Source: Datisca glomerata (taxonomy: Eukaryota > Streptophyta > Magnoliopsida > Cucurbitales > Datiscaceae). From it: a stretch of DNA of 64,000 nt. The notes under the pieces are model-generated. The model had not been told where the DNA came from. It saw only the letters and a program-made list of their open reading frames with translations, and made no database searches. This document shows, in pieces, positions 1-11,905 of the stretch. Location: the NCBI GenBank assembly GCA_003255025.1, contig QANY01004770.1:915790-979789 (forward strand), written 5' to 3'. Position 1 is the stretch's first letter. The number at the start of each line of letters is the position of its first letter. The position numbers and the translations under genes were made by a program.

Positions 1-384
1 TAATTATTAAAAGAATGTACAATTGATACATATTTCTCTCAAACTAAAAATTGCATTTTACAAATTAAAAATGTAACTTTGAGTTCTCAGATTTTCTAGG
101 AAAAATATTTAATTATCTAAAATAATTGTAAATATTAATTATAAAGTTTATTAACTATTTGAAATAACAAATTATTTTTAAAAAATTAATCTTATTATGA
201 CACATGGAATAGTTGTGTGTAAACATGTGTCGTAATGAGAAGTGTTCATGCTAACTTTATACATATATATATGATTAAAGTATTGCAATATTTTCTCAAC
301 TAACGCTACATCTTGAAACTGCATCACTCATTTATTTTTCATTTAAATTTAATCAAATAATATATTTAAAATTCAGGACGACAG

Positions 385-433
<49 letters not shown>

Positions 434-560
434 CTAATTTTTGGTGTAAAACTATTAACTCAGGAACAAAATGCAATAATGATTGTGACACATTATAGTC
501 TCCAGCAAGAAATACAATTAGGTTCTAATCAAAAGAGACGACGTTATGATGCTCTAGATA
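1..560. other. AT-rich intergenic DNA, no gene seen
   Basis: No open frame or known element is recognisable. The only structure is the dinucleotide run listed separately. The stretch ends where the TIR-like end of the small element at about 561-1610 begins. Confidence 0.6.
387..430. repeat. (TA)n microsatellite
   Basis: About 22 uninterrupted TA units. A shorter TA run lies at 37290-37312. Such runs are length-variable and of no evident function here. Confidence 0.95.
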
Positions 561-1610
561 CAATTTTTAAAGGGAAAATTATACGGACATCTTCTGAGAT
601 TTGCCTAAAAAACACACACCCTTTCTAGTTTTAGAAAAAAACACATAAATACAGTCTGTTATAAATAGGTTAATTTTTAAGTCAAATGATGAAAATAGCC
701 TTAAGTTTTTACCTTTACCCAACACCCTTACTCGACCCACCACCAGACCTGAATTGATTTCACCCCTCAAACCCATGAATCCAATCCTTTCCAATCTCCC
801 CCTTTCAAACCCACGATTTCCCCCAATCTTCCTCGACGAACCCTAAAACTCCAATTCGCCCAAAAAATTCAATGGGATGCAACATTTAAGTACCAAAGAA
901 CCAATACAATGTGTTTGAGGTGAACAAAACAGGGTATGGGAATTGCATAACTGAGAGGGCACTTGGGAATTGGAGTGGTGGCAAAGATTTTATACCCCTT
1001 AACGATCACCATGTATGTTGTTGTAAATTTCCTCAAGACTCTATTCTTCACTTTGGTCTAGGGTTTGTTTATCTTCACCATGTTCTTGTTCATCCTCAAC
1101 CACTCTAAATCGTAATGGATATGCGGTTCATGTTCATCCTCTTTCACCGTCTCCTTCCTCTTCTCTTACTTCTAACCATTTTGATTCGTCTTCCGTGGTG
1201 GCTCCCCGGCAGTAGTTTAAGGCTTTGCTGGTCTCTTTGGCACTTCTTTAATCAGATTTGAGTGGATTTAAAAAGTCACATCATTTTGGGTTGTTATTCT
1301 TTTGAAGCATTTGATTTGGATTTGTCAGTGGTGCTTGGACCACCTCCACTTCCTTCGCGTTTCTCTTCCTCGGGCCTTCTTCGGGTTATATCAAAGTGAT
1401 ATAACCCGTAAGCAATTAGTATAAGGGTTAGTGAGGGTATTTTTAATATTAAAAAAATTAAACACTGTTAACAAAATATTTAATGATCTTGGAATTTTTT
1501 GGTCCATAAAATAAAATGTCAATGAATGTTGTGTCTTTTTTAGAATTAGAGATGGTGTTTGTATTTTTTAAATAAATCTCAAGAAATGTGTAGCTACTTT
1601 TCTCATTTCT
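561..1610. mobile_element. Small non-autonomous MULE-like TIR element (copy 1)
   Basis: The left end (about 568-680) reads GGGAAAATTATACGGACATC followed by TTCTGAGATTT. The right end (about 1500-1605), read in reverse complement, carries the matching order: AAATGAGAAAAGTAGCTACA, then CATTTCTTGAGATTT. The TIRs are long and diverged, and the ACGGACATC...GAGATTTG style of end is common in plant Mutator-like elements. No clean target duplication was found. The interior (868-1230) has no intact frame. It matches 17548-17900, where a weak minus-strand frame reads like the edge of a GRF-type zinc finger, which I cannot support firmly. Confidence 0.45.
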
Positions 1611-1930
1611 AAACAATAAAATATTAAAAGTTTTAACCACAACATTGGAGACTACAAAGTTGAAACGATCAACGTTGGCTGTCATTATTTTAAGAAAAAG
1701 GTAATTGCTGCAACAACACGATGACACATGTTATAAGGATCACCAAATTATCCACTAAAATAACTTTCTTGAAAATAGTAAAAAAAATTATTGACAACAT
1801 ATTTTATCAAAAAGTATAGCTTTTGGATTGCTCTATATTAGCAGTTTTATTGGACGGTTTACGTAATAAATTCAATGTATTAAACCACGACCTGTTGGAG
1901 CTTAGTTCAATAATATATTAGATAGGTTAA
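868..1930 (+). repeat. ~1.06 kb block directly repeated at 17548-18668 (copy 1)
   Basis: Long runs are nearly identical to 17548-18668 in the same orientation. Examples are ACCAAAGAACCAATACAATG near 891 and 17571, and TTAAACCACGACCTGTTGGA near 1880 and 18617. Homology passes beyond the right TIR of the small element into about 320 bp of flank and stops near 1930. The two copies differ by small indels. This looks like a segmental or larger-element duplication rather than an LTR pair, since no TG...CA ends or primer site were found. Confidence 0.85.
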
Positions 1931-4860
1931 TAGGATCCCTCTTTAATGTAGAAATTTTTTTTTTTGGCATTGATGTTGGGAGTCTCCATAACTATTAGAT
2001 CATGTAAGGAGACTCTCAGCCGTTAGATCTAAAAATTGAGTTTTACTTGTTGAACAAGTTACAGGTCTTCGAAAACTTACGAATGAAGCTTTCTCTTTCG
2101 TTCCTAAACCACATTTCTCCTTCGAGCTTCACAGTCTAGGGCATGCTATTTTGCACCCCTGATCTTCACCTCTCTCTTCAAGCAAACTTCTAGCGCGCTA
2201 TGTTCGTCATCCAGACTCTCTTTGCGTTCATCGTCCAGGCGTTTGTCGTCCTTGCACTATCTCCATCATCGTCGTCCCCCTCTCTCTCTATACGTTCGTC
2301 GTCGGTGCTCTCACGATAATCTTCTCTAATCTCTTAGCCTATCTCTGATCTCTTTCTCTCTAATCTCTCAAGCTTCACGCAATAGGAAAAAAGAAATTTT
2401 TAAGCTCTTTCCATGTACCTTCACGGATGAAGCAACAAGTCAAGAATAAAAAATCCTAAAGGAGGAAAGGGTAAATAGGGTTCAGGTGTATAGAATTTTA
2501 TTTCGTCAATTAGTTAACTAAAATCGTGGAGGATTTGATTGGTTTAATTTCTTCCCAATTTTGAAAGCGGGGAGATTTTTTCTTCATTTTTTTCATGATT
2601 TCTTTCCCTTTCAGGGGATTAATTTGTTTAGACCCAGAAGATCTCCCCACTTTATATGAAACCAACTGAGTTTAATTCAAAAATTTCAGGCAATTAACTT
2701 TTTTCTTCTCGAGTAAGGGGTGAGCTTGGGTTAGGATTTTATTTGATTTTTTTTTATTGAGCCTGTGATTGTTGAATATCTTCTATTTTTGTTGTTGAAG
2801 AATTAAAGAGATGGGGCTTTGGTGTATTTGATGAATATCTTCTGTTTCTATTTTTGTTTGTTGAACATGAGGTAGATTGTGAGTGCCTTCATGCCTGACA
2901 ATATGTCTTGTGTTTAAATGATATATATTGGTTTTGGTAGAAGTTTGGAGTTGGGATCAATGGTGTTGTTTAATGAGCAGAGAAAGTCTTTCATTTTTTA
3001 AAGTTAAAGGTTGAATTGGATGTGATTCTGGATTGTGTGTGCCCTCTGTTTAAATGATATATATTGAATTTTGGTAGAAGTTTGGAGTTGGGATCGAGTT
3101 GTTTAATGGGTAGAGAAATTCTTTTATTTTGAAAGTTTAAGGGTGAGTTGTATGTGATTCTTGATTCATGCAACGAAGTAATGAGGCCAAGTCTTTTGTC
3201 TTTCTTTTTTTATCAGGAGTGAGCCAAATTGTAAAATGTCTCTCAGTCATGTAGAACCATGGCAAAATGATTCTTGTTTATATAGTGTGTGTGTGTGTGT
3301 TTTAGTGACTTATACATATAGATTCATGTTTACATGTTAAATTAGTAATTTTTATGAGATTATGGTCTAATTGACTTCCGAAATGTAGTTGTGCTATTTA
3401 GTTTATATAATTGTTAGATTTGAAATGATTCAGCTACTTTCTATACGACCTGTTTTGTGCTGATTAGATGTGAGTTATTTCTTAGTTAGATTGAAAAAGA
3501 TAATGAGTCTGCTTTGTATTGATTATATGTGAGTTAATTCTGTGTTATTTTTTTAGTTAGACTAAAAGAGTATGCTTTGTGTTTATCAATTATTTTTAAG
3601 TTAGATGTGAATTATTTACAGGAAAATGATTCTTCCCTTTTAGTTTATGACAATGTAATATGATGGTTTGCTCTGTGTTGAATTTTTTGTTTTGGATTTT
3701 AATTTCATTCAATTATAAAAGTTCTTCCTTACTTATTTCAGATGAAACCTCCTGATTATTGGTCATCAATAGGGAAGACTTGTCGGTATTTATAAAGCTA
3801 CTAGTCATTTACTTCTGGAATATGAACTCGTATCAGAATTTCTTTCTTAATATCATTAGTTTGAATTGGTTTTACTTAATCAAATGGAATTTGTTATGCT
3901 TGTAGACTAGTTTCTCATGTTTTTCCTTTTCCATGTTTCTATACAGAATATTATAGTTAGAAGTAGTTATTACTTGAGGTCAGTCTACCTCATAGAAACA
4001 ATATTATTTTTAGATGTATGCTTGTTATTAGAATATATAATGTACATGTTGTCATTTTTCCTATAATATTATTGTACATGTTATCCTTCAAGCAATCAAA
4101 TAAAAGGGAAAGTCCTACTTTAGAGAGAACTACATGATCAATGTCATTTTATATGATTATAGAGATTTGAACATTTATCGAGTTTTTAACTAGTTTACCT
4201 ACGTGGTGAAAATTTACTAACATGATTCTTTCAACATAATAAATTGTTAAAAAACTTGGAGAAGAGCATGTTGCAACTAGATCAGCTAAGTTTCTTGCAT
4301 TCTTTAAAATCTTTACACATCATGCTTATCATTTATTAAGATTGTTAAAATATATCACTTTCAATTAATTCGTTATCTCAAATAGTCATTGAATAAAGCT
4401 GATTAATAACATAATATGGGCAGATGTATATAAGAAAATAACATTGGTATGCTATTTTAGATTCATACTTGATGATTCTCAATCCCTTATAAATTAGTAT
4501 TAGCGATAATCATGATAAGAAGATATTGTCATATGGCTAAATTTGATTATACTAGCATATACTTCATATGGCTAACACAAATATGAACGCGAATAAGCAC
4601 AAAAAGGTTTCTTTGTATACTTGTAAGTAATTAATGAGATCATCAATTTAATGTTACATATTTTCATACGAATTGTTAATGTGACTGTTTAAAACTAAAA
4701 CACTATGAAAGAATGTGCTAAAATGAGGATAGCAAGTGAAAAGATTAGTGGTCATGAAACAAGTATGTTTAAACAAACATTATATTATAACATTGAATTG
4801 ATAGATTTTGATTGTAATTTAAGTGGGTTTGTGATATGCATACATGAAAAGATCTAGCTT
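1931..4860. other. AT-rich region without recognisable gene
   Basis: About 2.9 kb with no coding frame I recognise. At 1978-2017 there is a short inverted repeat (GAGTCTCC with GGAGACTC). 2080-2390 is CT-rich and resembles the transcribed leader of plant genes or elements. A ~137-bp duplication lies at 2910-3172 and a (GT)n run at about 3285-3301. It may hold the left end and 5' leader of the MULE that follows, but no inverted copy of the 15520-17435 end modules was seen here. Confidence 0.45.
2910..3172 (+). repeat. Two-copy tandem duplication, ~137 bp
   Basis: Two adjacent copies share GTTTAAATGATATATATTG followed by TTTTGGTAGAAGTTTGGAGT, near 2913 and 3048, then a shared downstream part. 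Small indels separate the copies. Confidence 0.85.
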
Positions 4861-4874
4861 TAAAGAGGGATAGA

Positions 4875-7800
4875 ATGACGAAGGAAGTGATACTCAACTA
4901 TTTGAAAGAAAATGAAATCCATGCCATTGAAAACGGAGTGGAACAACCCGGTCTTAGTCATCCTAGAAGGTCCGCCTTTAAACATAAGTTGCTCACACGC
5001 TATACACCCGAGAAATTTATAGATCTTGTTGCAAATTTCGATGAAGGGAAGATGAGTGCAATTTTGGAGATGGGTTTTGGAGGGTTGTTGGATATTAAAT
5101 GCCGCAAGATGAAGAGGAACTTCTTACAGTAGCTATTAGGTTACTTCCATCCAGCCACATGCACGTTGAATGTCCATGACATTCAAAGTGACCGCATGTG
5201 ATGTGACTTCTATACTAGGCATCTTTGACGGTGGCGAGGAGTTTAAATTCGATGGTGATGTGAATGCGATAAAAGATATAAAGGCGAAGTGGGTGAACGC
5301 CAAAGGTGATATTCTGGTGAATGCCTTGTCGAAATTCTTGATTGAGGAGTCTGAAGGTGACTATTGGAAGTAAGCCTTTATGCTGTACACTATTGGGGTT
5401 TTGTTATCTCCTCTATCAAAATCAATTGTCAGTCATTCATGGTTGTACGCTGTAGAGTCACCCGGGACCATCCAACAAAAGAATTAGGCTTATGCTTGTT
5501 TTAAAGATTCTGTGGATGGTGACGGGAGGTATCAAAACAACCACCACGATAGCATTACCGGATGCTTGTTATTAATACAAGTAATATATTTAGTATACAT
5601 TAGTATTACTTTCTCATTATAACATACGTATATCTGCTAATAAGTTCATTTCGATGCAACTTTTTTATCTAGAGAAGTTGGCATGTGCTGCCAACTATGT
5701 CGACTTGTACCAGCCTTCGACGCTAAGGTGGAACGATAGTGCCATTACAAAAATGTTTATTTTGTAAAATCAAGGGGAGGAGGATCTTGGCCTAAAAGCT
5801 GTGCGGTAAGCATTTTAGAATATTGTAAATTTGGTTGGTTATATTACTATTGATTATTTATTTATCACTAATTCACATATATTTGTATTATGTAGATTGA
5901 TACAATCGCGTAAGTCGTTCCAGGAAACCGCGAGGTTCAGGAGGACCGCTAGCATAAGCATGTTCGCGAGGATGTGTGTGCAGATCTACCTAAAGAGCAA
6001 GTCGTCAGGCTGGGTGCTTTAAGTGCACAAGTGATCATTCATCGTACAGAGTTCAGCTCCATGTGGGCGGCTCTTCAGGTGGAGTCCAACTCCATGAGGA
6101 AGGAAATTTCATAATTAGTGGACTTGTAGAGAAAGATGATGGTCATCCAAAATCAGATGTACATAATTTTGGCGAGTCTTTCACCACAGGACACTGGTAA
6201 GTCTGGATCCCAAGACGATGAGCCACGCGTCACCCTGATTGAAGGTAAAAAATGAGGAGGTTTTGATGAGGATATGCATCTCTCCTGTGAAGAAGAGTTG
6301 CCGGTCGCTTCATCACTTTTATATAAAGGTGGTAATGATGAAAGGTGCATCTAGCTATATGCTTCAGACAATGCATTCGTTGAAATTCTATTGGTCTAGA
6401 AACATCTATGACCGGAACGTCCAAAGGACGTCGAAAGGTATTATTATGTTTATTGGTATTTCATCTTATATATATAACATGTATAATCTGACTATTAATC
6501 TAACACCTTACTTGGGGCTATGTTTTGGTATGGAAAACAAGTCTTGACCGAGTCTATCGAAAGCCAATTCCCAATGCAGTTGCGCAGCACTCGGGAGAGG
6601 AGAGATAGTCATCTACTCAGTTCACCCTATTTGAAGGGTAAACCGACCACTAAACGCAAAAAAAGGTATTTGAAGTGGGTCCGTACACGTTACATGACCC
6701 ACTAGAAGTGAAAGATGAACATTAATCTAACAAAATTTGACACACCATCATGGCCAAATTTTGATTAAGTTTGTCTTTTTTAGTGAGATTCTCATTAGAC
6801 ATTCTGGCCTTCATGCTAAACGGAGAGCCCTAAAGACTCTCGCTCCAGAAAATTGGCTTGGCTCGGACATTATAGACTTGTTTGTTAGCATTTTGACCTT
6901 AGAGGCTCGTCGTGCGTTGATGAGCAACCGATTTTGGTTTCTTCCCACGTTCTTTGTTGTGAGTATTTTTTTTGTATGTATGTTGTGTATTATGTTTTTG
7001 TTGTGCCACTGCAAAGTCAATGTGTTTCAAAACTAGTCGAGCTTCCTAATTTTGTAAGAAACACAAGATCGTAGATAGATACACGCCAACGCTTGAGCTA
7101 GAAATGAATATTAAATGTTGACTTAGTATGATTGTGTAAATGTATTATGTAATCTAGATCTGTATTCAGGTATACGATGATCGAGATCATTGGTTTATGG
7201 ACAAGATCTCCATCATGGATGAGGAAGTCACTGTATGGGACACCTTGCCAGGTGACTGACTTAACGCGGGACAGACTGAAAAGGTCAAAAAGATTTTATG
7301 TCCTAACCCCTCATCATGACTTGTAATTTGGCTTATAGCATGTGTGATTTTGACATTGATTACCTTTTCATATTTTATGAATGAAATTATAGTTAGAAGG
7401 TATGGACTTGATATTTGGTCCTAAGCTCATAGATTTGTTGCCCCCACCAACAACCTTCTCTTCATTCAAAATTCCAATGTCTCCCCATGTGGTCACCCAA
7501 TTAAATGGTGTGTGGGTCTTGAGATATATAGATGACATCAGGGCATAAATTGTTCGCGACTATCGTTCCCAAGTAATTTGTCAGATATTGTTTACATTTT
7601 CTTAAACTTGAGAGCTTTATTTTTTATTTGTTATAGTTTCGGGTTCTTTTAGTTCTATAATTGAAAATTTTCTAATTGTTTTAGACTTGCTCATTTGTGG
7701 TCGTCGTTACTTATTATTTGTTAGGGTTCATTTAGTTTTGTAATTGATATTTTTCTTTTTGTTCTGGACTTGCTAGTTTGTGGCGGTCAGTATTAAATTT

Positions 7801-8259
7801 GTTAAAGTGTATAATAGTTTTGGTGAATTTTCAAGCCTTAGAGCATCTCACTTTCTGTTTTGTTTTAGTTGGGTACTTTTAGTTATGTAATTGATATTTT
7901 TCTGATTGTTGTGGATTTGCTCATTTGTGGTTGTTATTATTGAATTTATTGAGGTGTATGATAGTTTGGTGAATGTTCAAACCTTACAACTCTATTTTCT
8001 ATTTTGTTTTAGTCTGGAGATAGGATTCTTTTAGTTATGTAATTAGGAATTTTTTATTGTTCTGGATTTGCTCGTTTATGGCTATCTTTGTTGAATTTCT
8101 TTAGGTGTATGATAGTTTATTGAATATTGGGAATACTTTTACAGGAGTATAAATCGCACAATATTCGGTGTAATATTTTGTTGAAGATCACCAACCATCA
8201 TCTATCTCGGGACCCAGCTACCACTGAAGACGAGTCCTTCTTTAAAGCAAAGGCCTGAG
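4875..8259 (+). pseudogene. MULE-associated Ulp1-like cysteine peptidase (C48) gene, degenerate
   Basis: Known C48/Ulp1-type enzymes remove SUMO from proteins; the role of copies carried by MULEs is unclear. The N-terminal part (4875-5580) matches the conserved leader of these transposon proteins: KFIDLVANFDEGKMSAILEM, then TCTLNVH, FKVTACDVTSILGI and SWLYAVESPG. It is broken by a stop after FLQ and a frameshift near 5170. An exon at 5675-5760 and the segment ending FWFLPTFF (6820-6960) follow. The peptidase core holds DHWFMDKISI (His codon 7188-7190) and VWDTLPG (Asp codon 7239-7241). At 7490-7530 the frame reads QLNGVWVLRYIDD; the DCG that should sit between NG and VWV is missing, so the catalytic Cys is lost. 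Probable introns: about 5582-5670, one ending at 7169, and 7573-8144. The last exon ends KAKA, stop. Non-functional. Confidence 0.75.
7600..8130 (+). repeat. ~128-bp minisatellite, four copies, inside an intron
   Basis: Four copies of a unit containing TTAGTTATGTAATTGATATT, a GTTCTGGATTTGCTC-like segment and GAGGTGTATGATAGTTTGGT, with starts spaced about 125-130 bp apart. The array fills most of the inferred last intron (7573-8144) of the Ulp1-like gene, between donor AA|GTAATT and acceptor TTACAG|GAG. Confidence 0.85.
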
Positions 8260-8346
8260 AAGAGGGAAAAAAATGAAGGGATAGATAATATTGTATTACA
8301 TTATTGTGTCCTATTTTTTATGTTCTTGTTCAAATACTCGTCCATT

Positions 8347-8521
8347 TGCCATTTCAGAGAAATTTGGTGAGCTAGAGGTTATTGAAGAAGACAATAACGA
8401 TGGTGCAATAAATTTCTAAGCAGATTCAAGAGGGATATCTTCATACGCTTCGAAATTTATTACTTGGTCATTATTGTCTTCTTCAATAACCTCTAGCTCA
8501 TCGAATTTCTTAGAAATGGAA
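8347..8521. repeat. Long foldback (hairpin) with ~70-bp arms and a 35-nt loop
   Basis: Arm 8347-8416 is complementary to 8452-8521. The core, 8368-8397 against 8471-8500, pairs perfectly over 30 bp. The flanks pair with scattered mismatches. It sits about 90 bp downstream of the Ulp1-like gene and before the convergent transposase gene. A transcript would form a long, nearly perfect stem, the kind of structure that can feed plant Dicer-like enzymes. Confidence 0.9.
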
Positions 8522-8654
8522 AATAGGCGAGTTTGGGGTAGAATTAGGATCATAGGCCTGTCTTGGCCGAGCATCCCTCAAAGTAGACATTATTGTGTCA
8601 TCTTTTGTATATGATTATTGTGTATAGTGAAAATAAATAGATTTTTATAAGTTA

Positions 8655-8905
8655 TTGTCTACAAGGATGATAAGAAGATTTTGTATATTTTTGTCTACAA
8701 GGATGATAAATAAATTTTGTATATTATTGTGCACAAGAATGATGAAAAGATTGTGTATATTATTATGTACAACTATAAATAAAAGAGGTTTTTGTAAGTT
8801 ATCATGTACAGTGATGATAAATAGATGTTACAGAATTATTTTGTACAGTTAAAATTAGCAGATTTTACAGAATTATTGTGTATTGTTATAAATAAGCAGG
8901 TTTAT
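8655..8905 (+). repeat. Degenerate ~45-bp tandem repeat
   Basis: About five to six imperfect units of the pattern TTGTCTACAAGGATGATAA..GATTTTGTATAT. The + frame therefore reads as a repeating peptide (TRMIRRFCI, TRMINKFCI, TRMMKRLCI). That open frame is a by-product of the repeat, not a gene. Confidence 0.8.
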
Positions 8906-9078
8906 AAATATTCGTATATTAACATTCTAAAAAACTATAAAAGCATGTTAATACCAAAATGTACATTTACTGCGGCGGGGGATACGAAAAATCGTACCAG
9001 TATAGGATGTTTGTGTTGTACATAGGATACTCACCTTGTGCGTTGAATGGTGGTGAGTATGCAGATGGGTGGAATGGG

Positions 9079-9175
9079 TACGCACCTTACACATTGAATG
9101 CCTACGCACCTTGCACATTGAATGAGGACGCACCTTGTTCAGAGACCTCTGTCACGTGTGCACCTTACACGTTAG
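9079..9175 (+). repeat. 24-bp tandem repeat near the transposase 3' end
   Basis: Units TACGCACCTTACACATTGAA, each followed by TGCC or TGAG, start at 9079, 9103 and 9127. Related half-units lie at 9029 and 9157. On the minus strand they would read as repeats of HSMCKVR. Confidence 0.8.
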
Positions 9176-11330
9176 ATGGTGCTGGATCATCATTATTATC
9201 ATCTGACATCATGGCATGCACATCACTCGGTAATTCTAGACATGTCTGTTTGGTATGTCCAGTGTTCTTACAATGGCCATATCGATAGGTGGTTGGTCGT
9301 GCTTTACTCAAGCTAGCACCTTGGCTGCCATTTGTCTTCACGATTGCTGGGTCTTCAACGAGGCCTCTTTTAATCTCTACACCATACTCGTACTTTACAT
9401 CATGTTCATTGATGACCTTCTCATTCCACAAGGTCTCATGTTTTACACAAAGCATCCCAACCTTCACTTTGGCTGGAGTCGATAATTCAGTTGACTTTGA
9501 CACAAAGTGAGCAAGTCTTTTGGCAACTAGCTGGATTGAGTTGTACTGAAGCAATACTGTCTCATCCGTATCCAGATGAGAATGGCTTGACCCGGCTGGT
9601 AGCATATTATTCTTCTAAGTGATCCACCACCGGTCTATTATGCACGTGCTTGGGATCTGTTGCATATGTTCCGATTTCATAATATTAAACATATGACAAC
9701 ACAGTATCCCCACTGATTCAAACTTGCCACAACTACACTTGAGCATGTCAAGTTTTTTGTTTTTTCTCACTATGTATGAGTCATTCAGCACCCTAAACTC
9801 GACCAACGAATAATTTCAAGCCTCCCCATCATGTGTCAGAGCACAAACTATAAATGATGATTCACCCATGATCTTCTTACACACATGTTTAGACAATTTT
9901 TATGTGAACACATTTGTCGCATGTTGCTCTAACGCACGCAAGTGAGTCTGAAGCACACGCGTTTCATTTATCAACTTAAAATCATCCAGCTTCTCCTCGT
10001 GTCGAATACATGCCAACGCCCAAGCGAATTGTAGCATGAATGTAAATAGTTTAAATCAACGTTCAACGAATCGGTAGATATATGCGTTCATACCTTCAAA
10101 TCGTTGTGTCATTCTCATGAAAGCAAAGAATTTTCCGTGTTTGAAGGCCTCTACCCAACGTTCATGCTTCACATACATCCATTGTACCCATTTTTTTTCC
10201 TGAGGGTGAACGACTCTATCAAACAATCTCATTCCTGTTTGAACTCCCCTTCACTAAGTACGTCAAACGTGACTCTCTTGAATGCTTGTAGAAAATTTGG
10301 GTTATGCACGTTTGATTGGGCATTTCATTCGAGATGTCATGCACAAGCCGATGATTGCAATTGGGGAGGACCATCTTGATTGCTTTACGCATTGCCTTAT
10401 CGCCATCTATAATGATCGACTAAGACATCTTGTTTTTCATGGCATCCAAGAAAGTCATCAACACCCATTGATAGGTTTCCCCAGTCTCATCAACCAATAA
10501 TGCGCAACCAAATACTGTGGTCTTATAGTGATTGTTCACGCTAAGGAAAATCACCAGCGTTTTCTTGTATGCATTCATCATGTAGGTCCTATCGAACACC
10601 AATGCATCACCAAAACAATGATAGTCAACTTGGCACGTCGAGTCTGCCTAGAACAAATTCGCTAGACGATTATCCGAGTCAATGTTGTATTTGCAATACA
10701 TATCTGGATCCATCTCCAATTTTACAGTAAAAAAACAAAAGCTGCCTTTGAATCGGTTTCGATTACCTACGATTTTCGCTGCTTCTCCATCTTATCGTAG
10801 AGATCCGTCCGTAAGAACCTCACATTTTCGTAACCCCCTATTTGGTCGACCATGTAATAAAACACTTGGCTTAGCCTTACACCAACATTGTACAATCATG
10901 TTGCCTGAGTCATGTCCGCTTCATTCGTTGCTCTATTGGATCGAAGAAATGGCACATCCTGTGATAAGGCGGTGGGATCGTTGTACTTAACTTCAAAATC
11001 TTGACGACCCATTTTTTGTCTTCTTATCCAAGTTCACTCTCAAACAAGTACGACGATCCACCCTTGTCAAGCCTATTGCTTCTCTCTTGGCGTTCTCTCT
11101 GCCTATATATTTTTTCTCATGAATTCCTTATTTTGAGCAAACCCATCTTTGTAGTTCAAATTTTCCATCTTTGTACTTATGTTTATCATCTTTTTGTACA
11201 CTGGAACCAACACCAGCTGTGTATGTATAGTAGAAATCTTCGTCCTCTTGTAATATATCAAAATTTTCACCAATGACATCCTCATTTCGCAAGTTTGCTA
11301 ATGTGGATGAACCAGGTCGCGTACTCGTCT
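9165..11330 (-). pseudogene. FAR1-family MULE transposase, degenerate
   Basis: Such transposases cut and paste Mutator-like elements; the host regulators FAR1 and FHY3 descend from them. Reading from 11330 down: a FAR1 DNA-binding region (YIGRENAKREAIGLTRVDRR, then KKWVVKI); a linker with RLSQVFYYMVDQIGGYENV and FLRTDLYDKMEKQRKS; the MULE catalytic domain at 10602-10420 (LVFDRTYMMNAYKKTLVIF, GCALLVDETGETYQWV), then NCNHRLVHDISNEMPNQ; a helical stretch near 10180-9950; the SWIM zinc finger CSCGKFESVGILCCH at 9806-9700; and a C-terminal knuckle-like RYGHCKNTGHTKQTC. Stops and frameshifts separate these blocks. One in-frame TAG near 9615 splits the SWIM part from the tail. The W expected in the HRLCxWH motif is lost. 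The gene is convergent with the Ulp1-like gene and on the same strand as the PMD gene. Confidence 0.85.
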
Positions 11331-11499
11331 CAGTCAGGTTTATGGATACTTCATGATGACTCGTCTTTGAAGATGATTAATCTTAAAGAAATTATAGAAA
11401 ACTAAATATCAGGATGGATCATCTTTGAATATGCTTAATCTTAAAAAAATTAAAGTAAACTAAAGAAACATTACCTTTTTGGTGTAGCCGATCAGTTAG
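11331..11499. other. Short spacer upstream of the transposase gene
   Basis: AT-rich DNA with a small duplication: GATGACTCGTCTTTGAAGAT near 11355 recurs as GATGGATCATCTTTGAATAT near 11412. Any transposase promoter would have to lie here, but no clear signal is visible. Confidence 0.4.
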
Positions 11500-11905
11500 T
11501 TGGAGTTGAAAAAAGTCAAATTAGACTATTAGGACCCAAACGCTACTTTGGTGGTTCTAATTGTCTATGGGACATGCAAATCATCTGTAATAACTAGCTT
11601 TTGGGGATTGTTGTTTGCGTTTAGGCCCCAAATGCCATAGTAACATGCGTTTGGGACCCAAACACGACCAGCAAGCCCCAAGCCATGGTGGCTATTCACA
11701 GTCATGAATGGCGTTTGGGGCCTGCTGGTCGCGTTTGGGCCCCAAATGCTTGACTAACATGAGTTTGGCCCGTGTCACTGAGACAGGGGCCAAACATTTG
11801 GTACTATGGCGTTTGGGGCCAAACGTGAGTTATTACAGGCGAATCACTTATCATGACTAGCGTTTCTGTCATGGTGGTTGCGTTTGTGTCTCAAACACCA
11901 GACAC
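11500..11905. repeat. GC-richer block of GCGTTTGGGGCC / GGGCCCAAACGC motifs
   Basis: The motif GCGTTTGGG(A/G)CC and its reverse complement occur about ten times in 400 bp, often facing each other, so the block can fold into many small hairpins. It lies between the 5' side of the transposase gene and the 3' side of the PMD gene. The same motif recurs at 51000-51100 and 52250-52310 inside the small MULE, always near CTGCTGGT- or CACTCATAGTGACG-like text. Confidence 0.85.

Noticed and set aside
4875..8259. The Ulp1-like gene as a working host SUMO protease
   Set aside because: Early stop, frameshifts and loss of the catalytic Cys segment; the N-terminal region is of the transposon-associated kind.
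8655..8852. A Cys-rich small protein (TRMIRRFCIFLS repeats)
   Set aside because: It is a translation of a ~45-bp tandem repeat.
9255..9510. Plus-strand frames opposite the transposase tail
   Set aside because: Shadows of the minus-strand FAR1-type transposase, whose motifs are recognisable.
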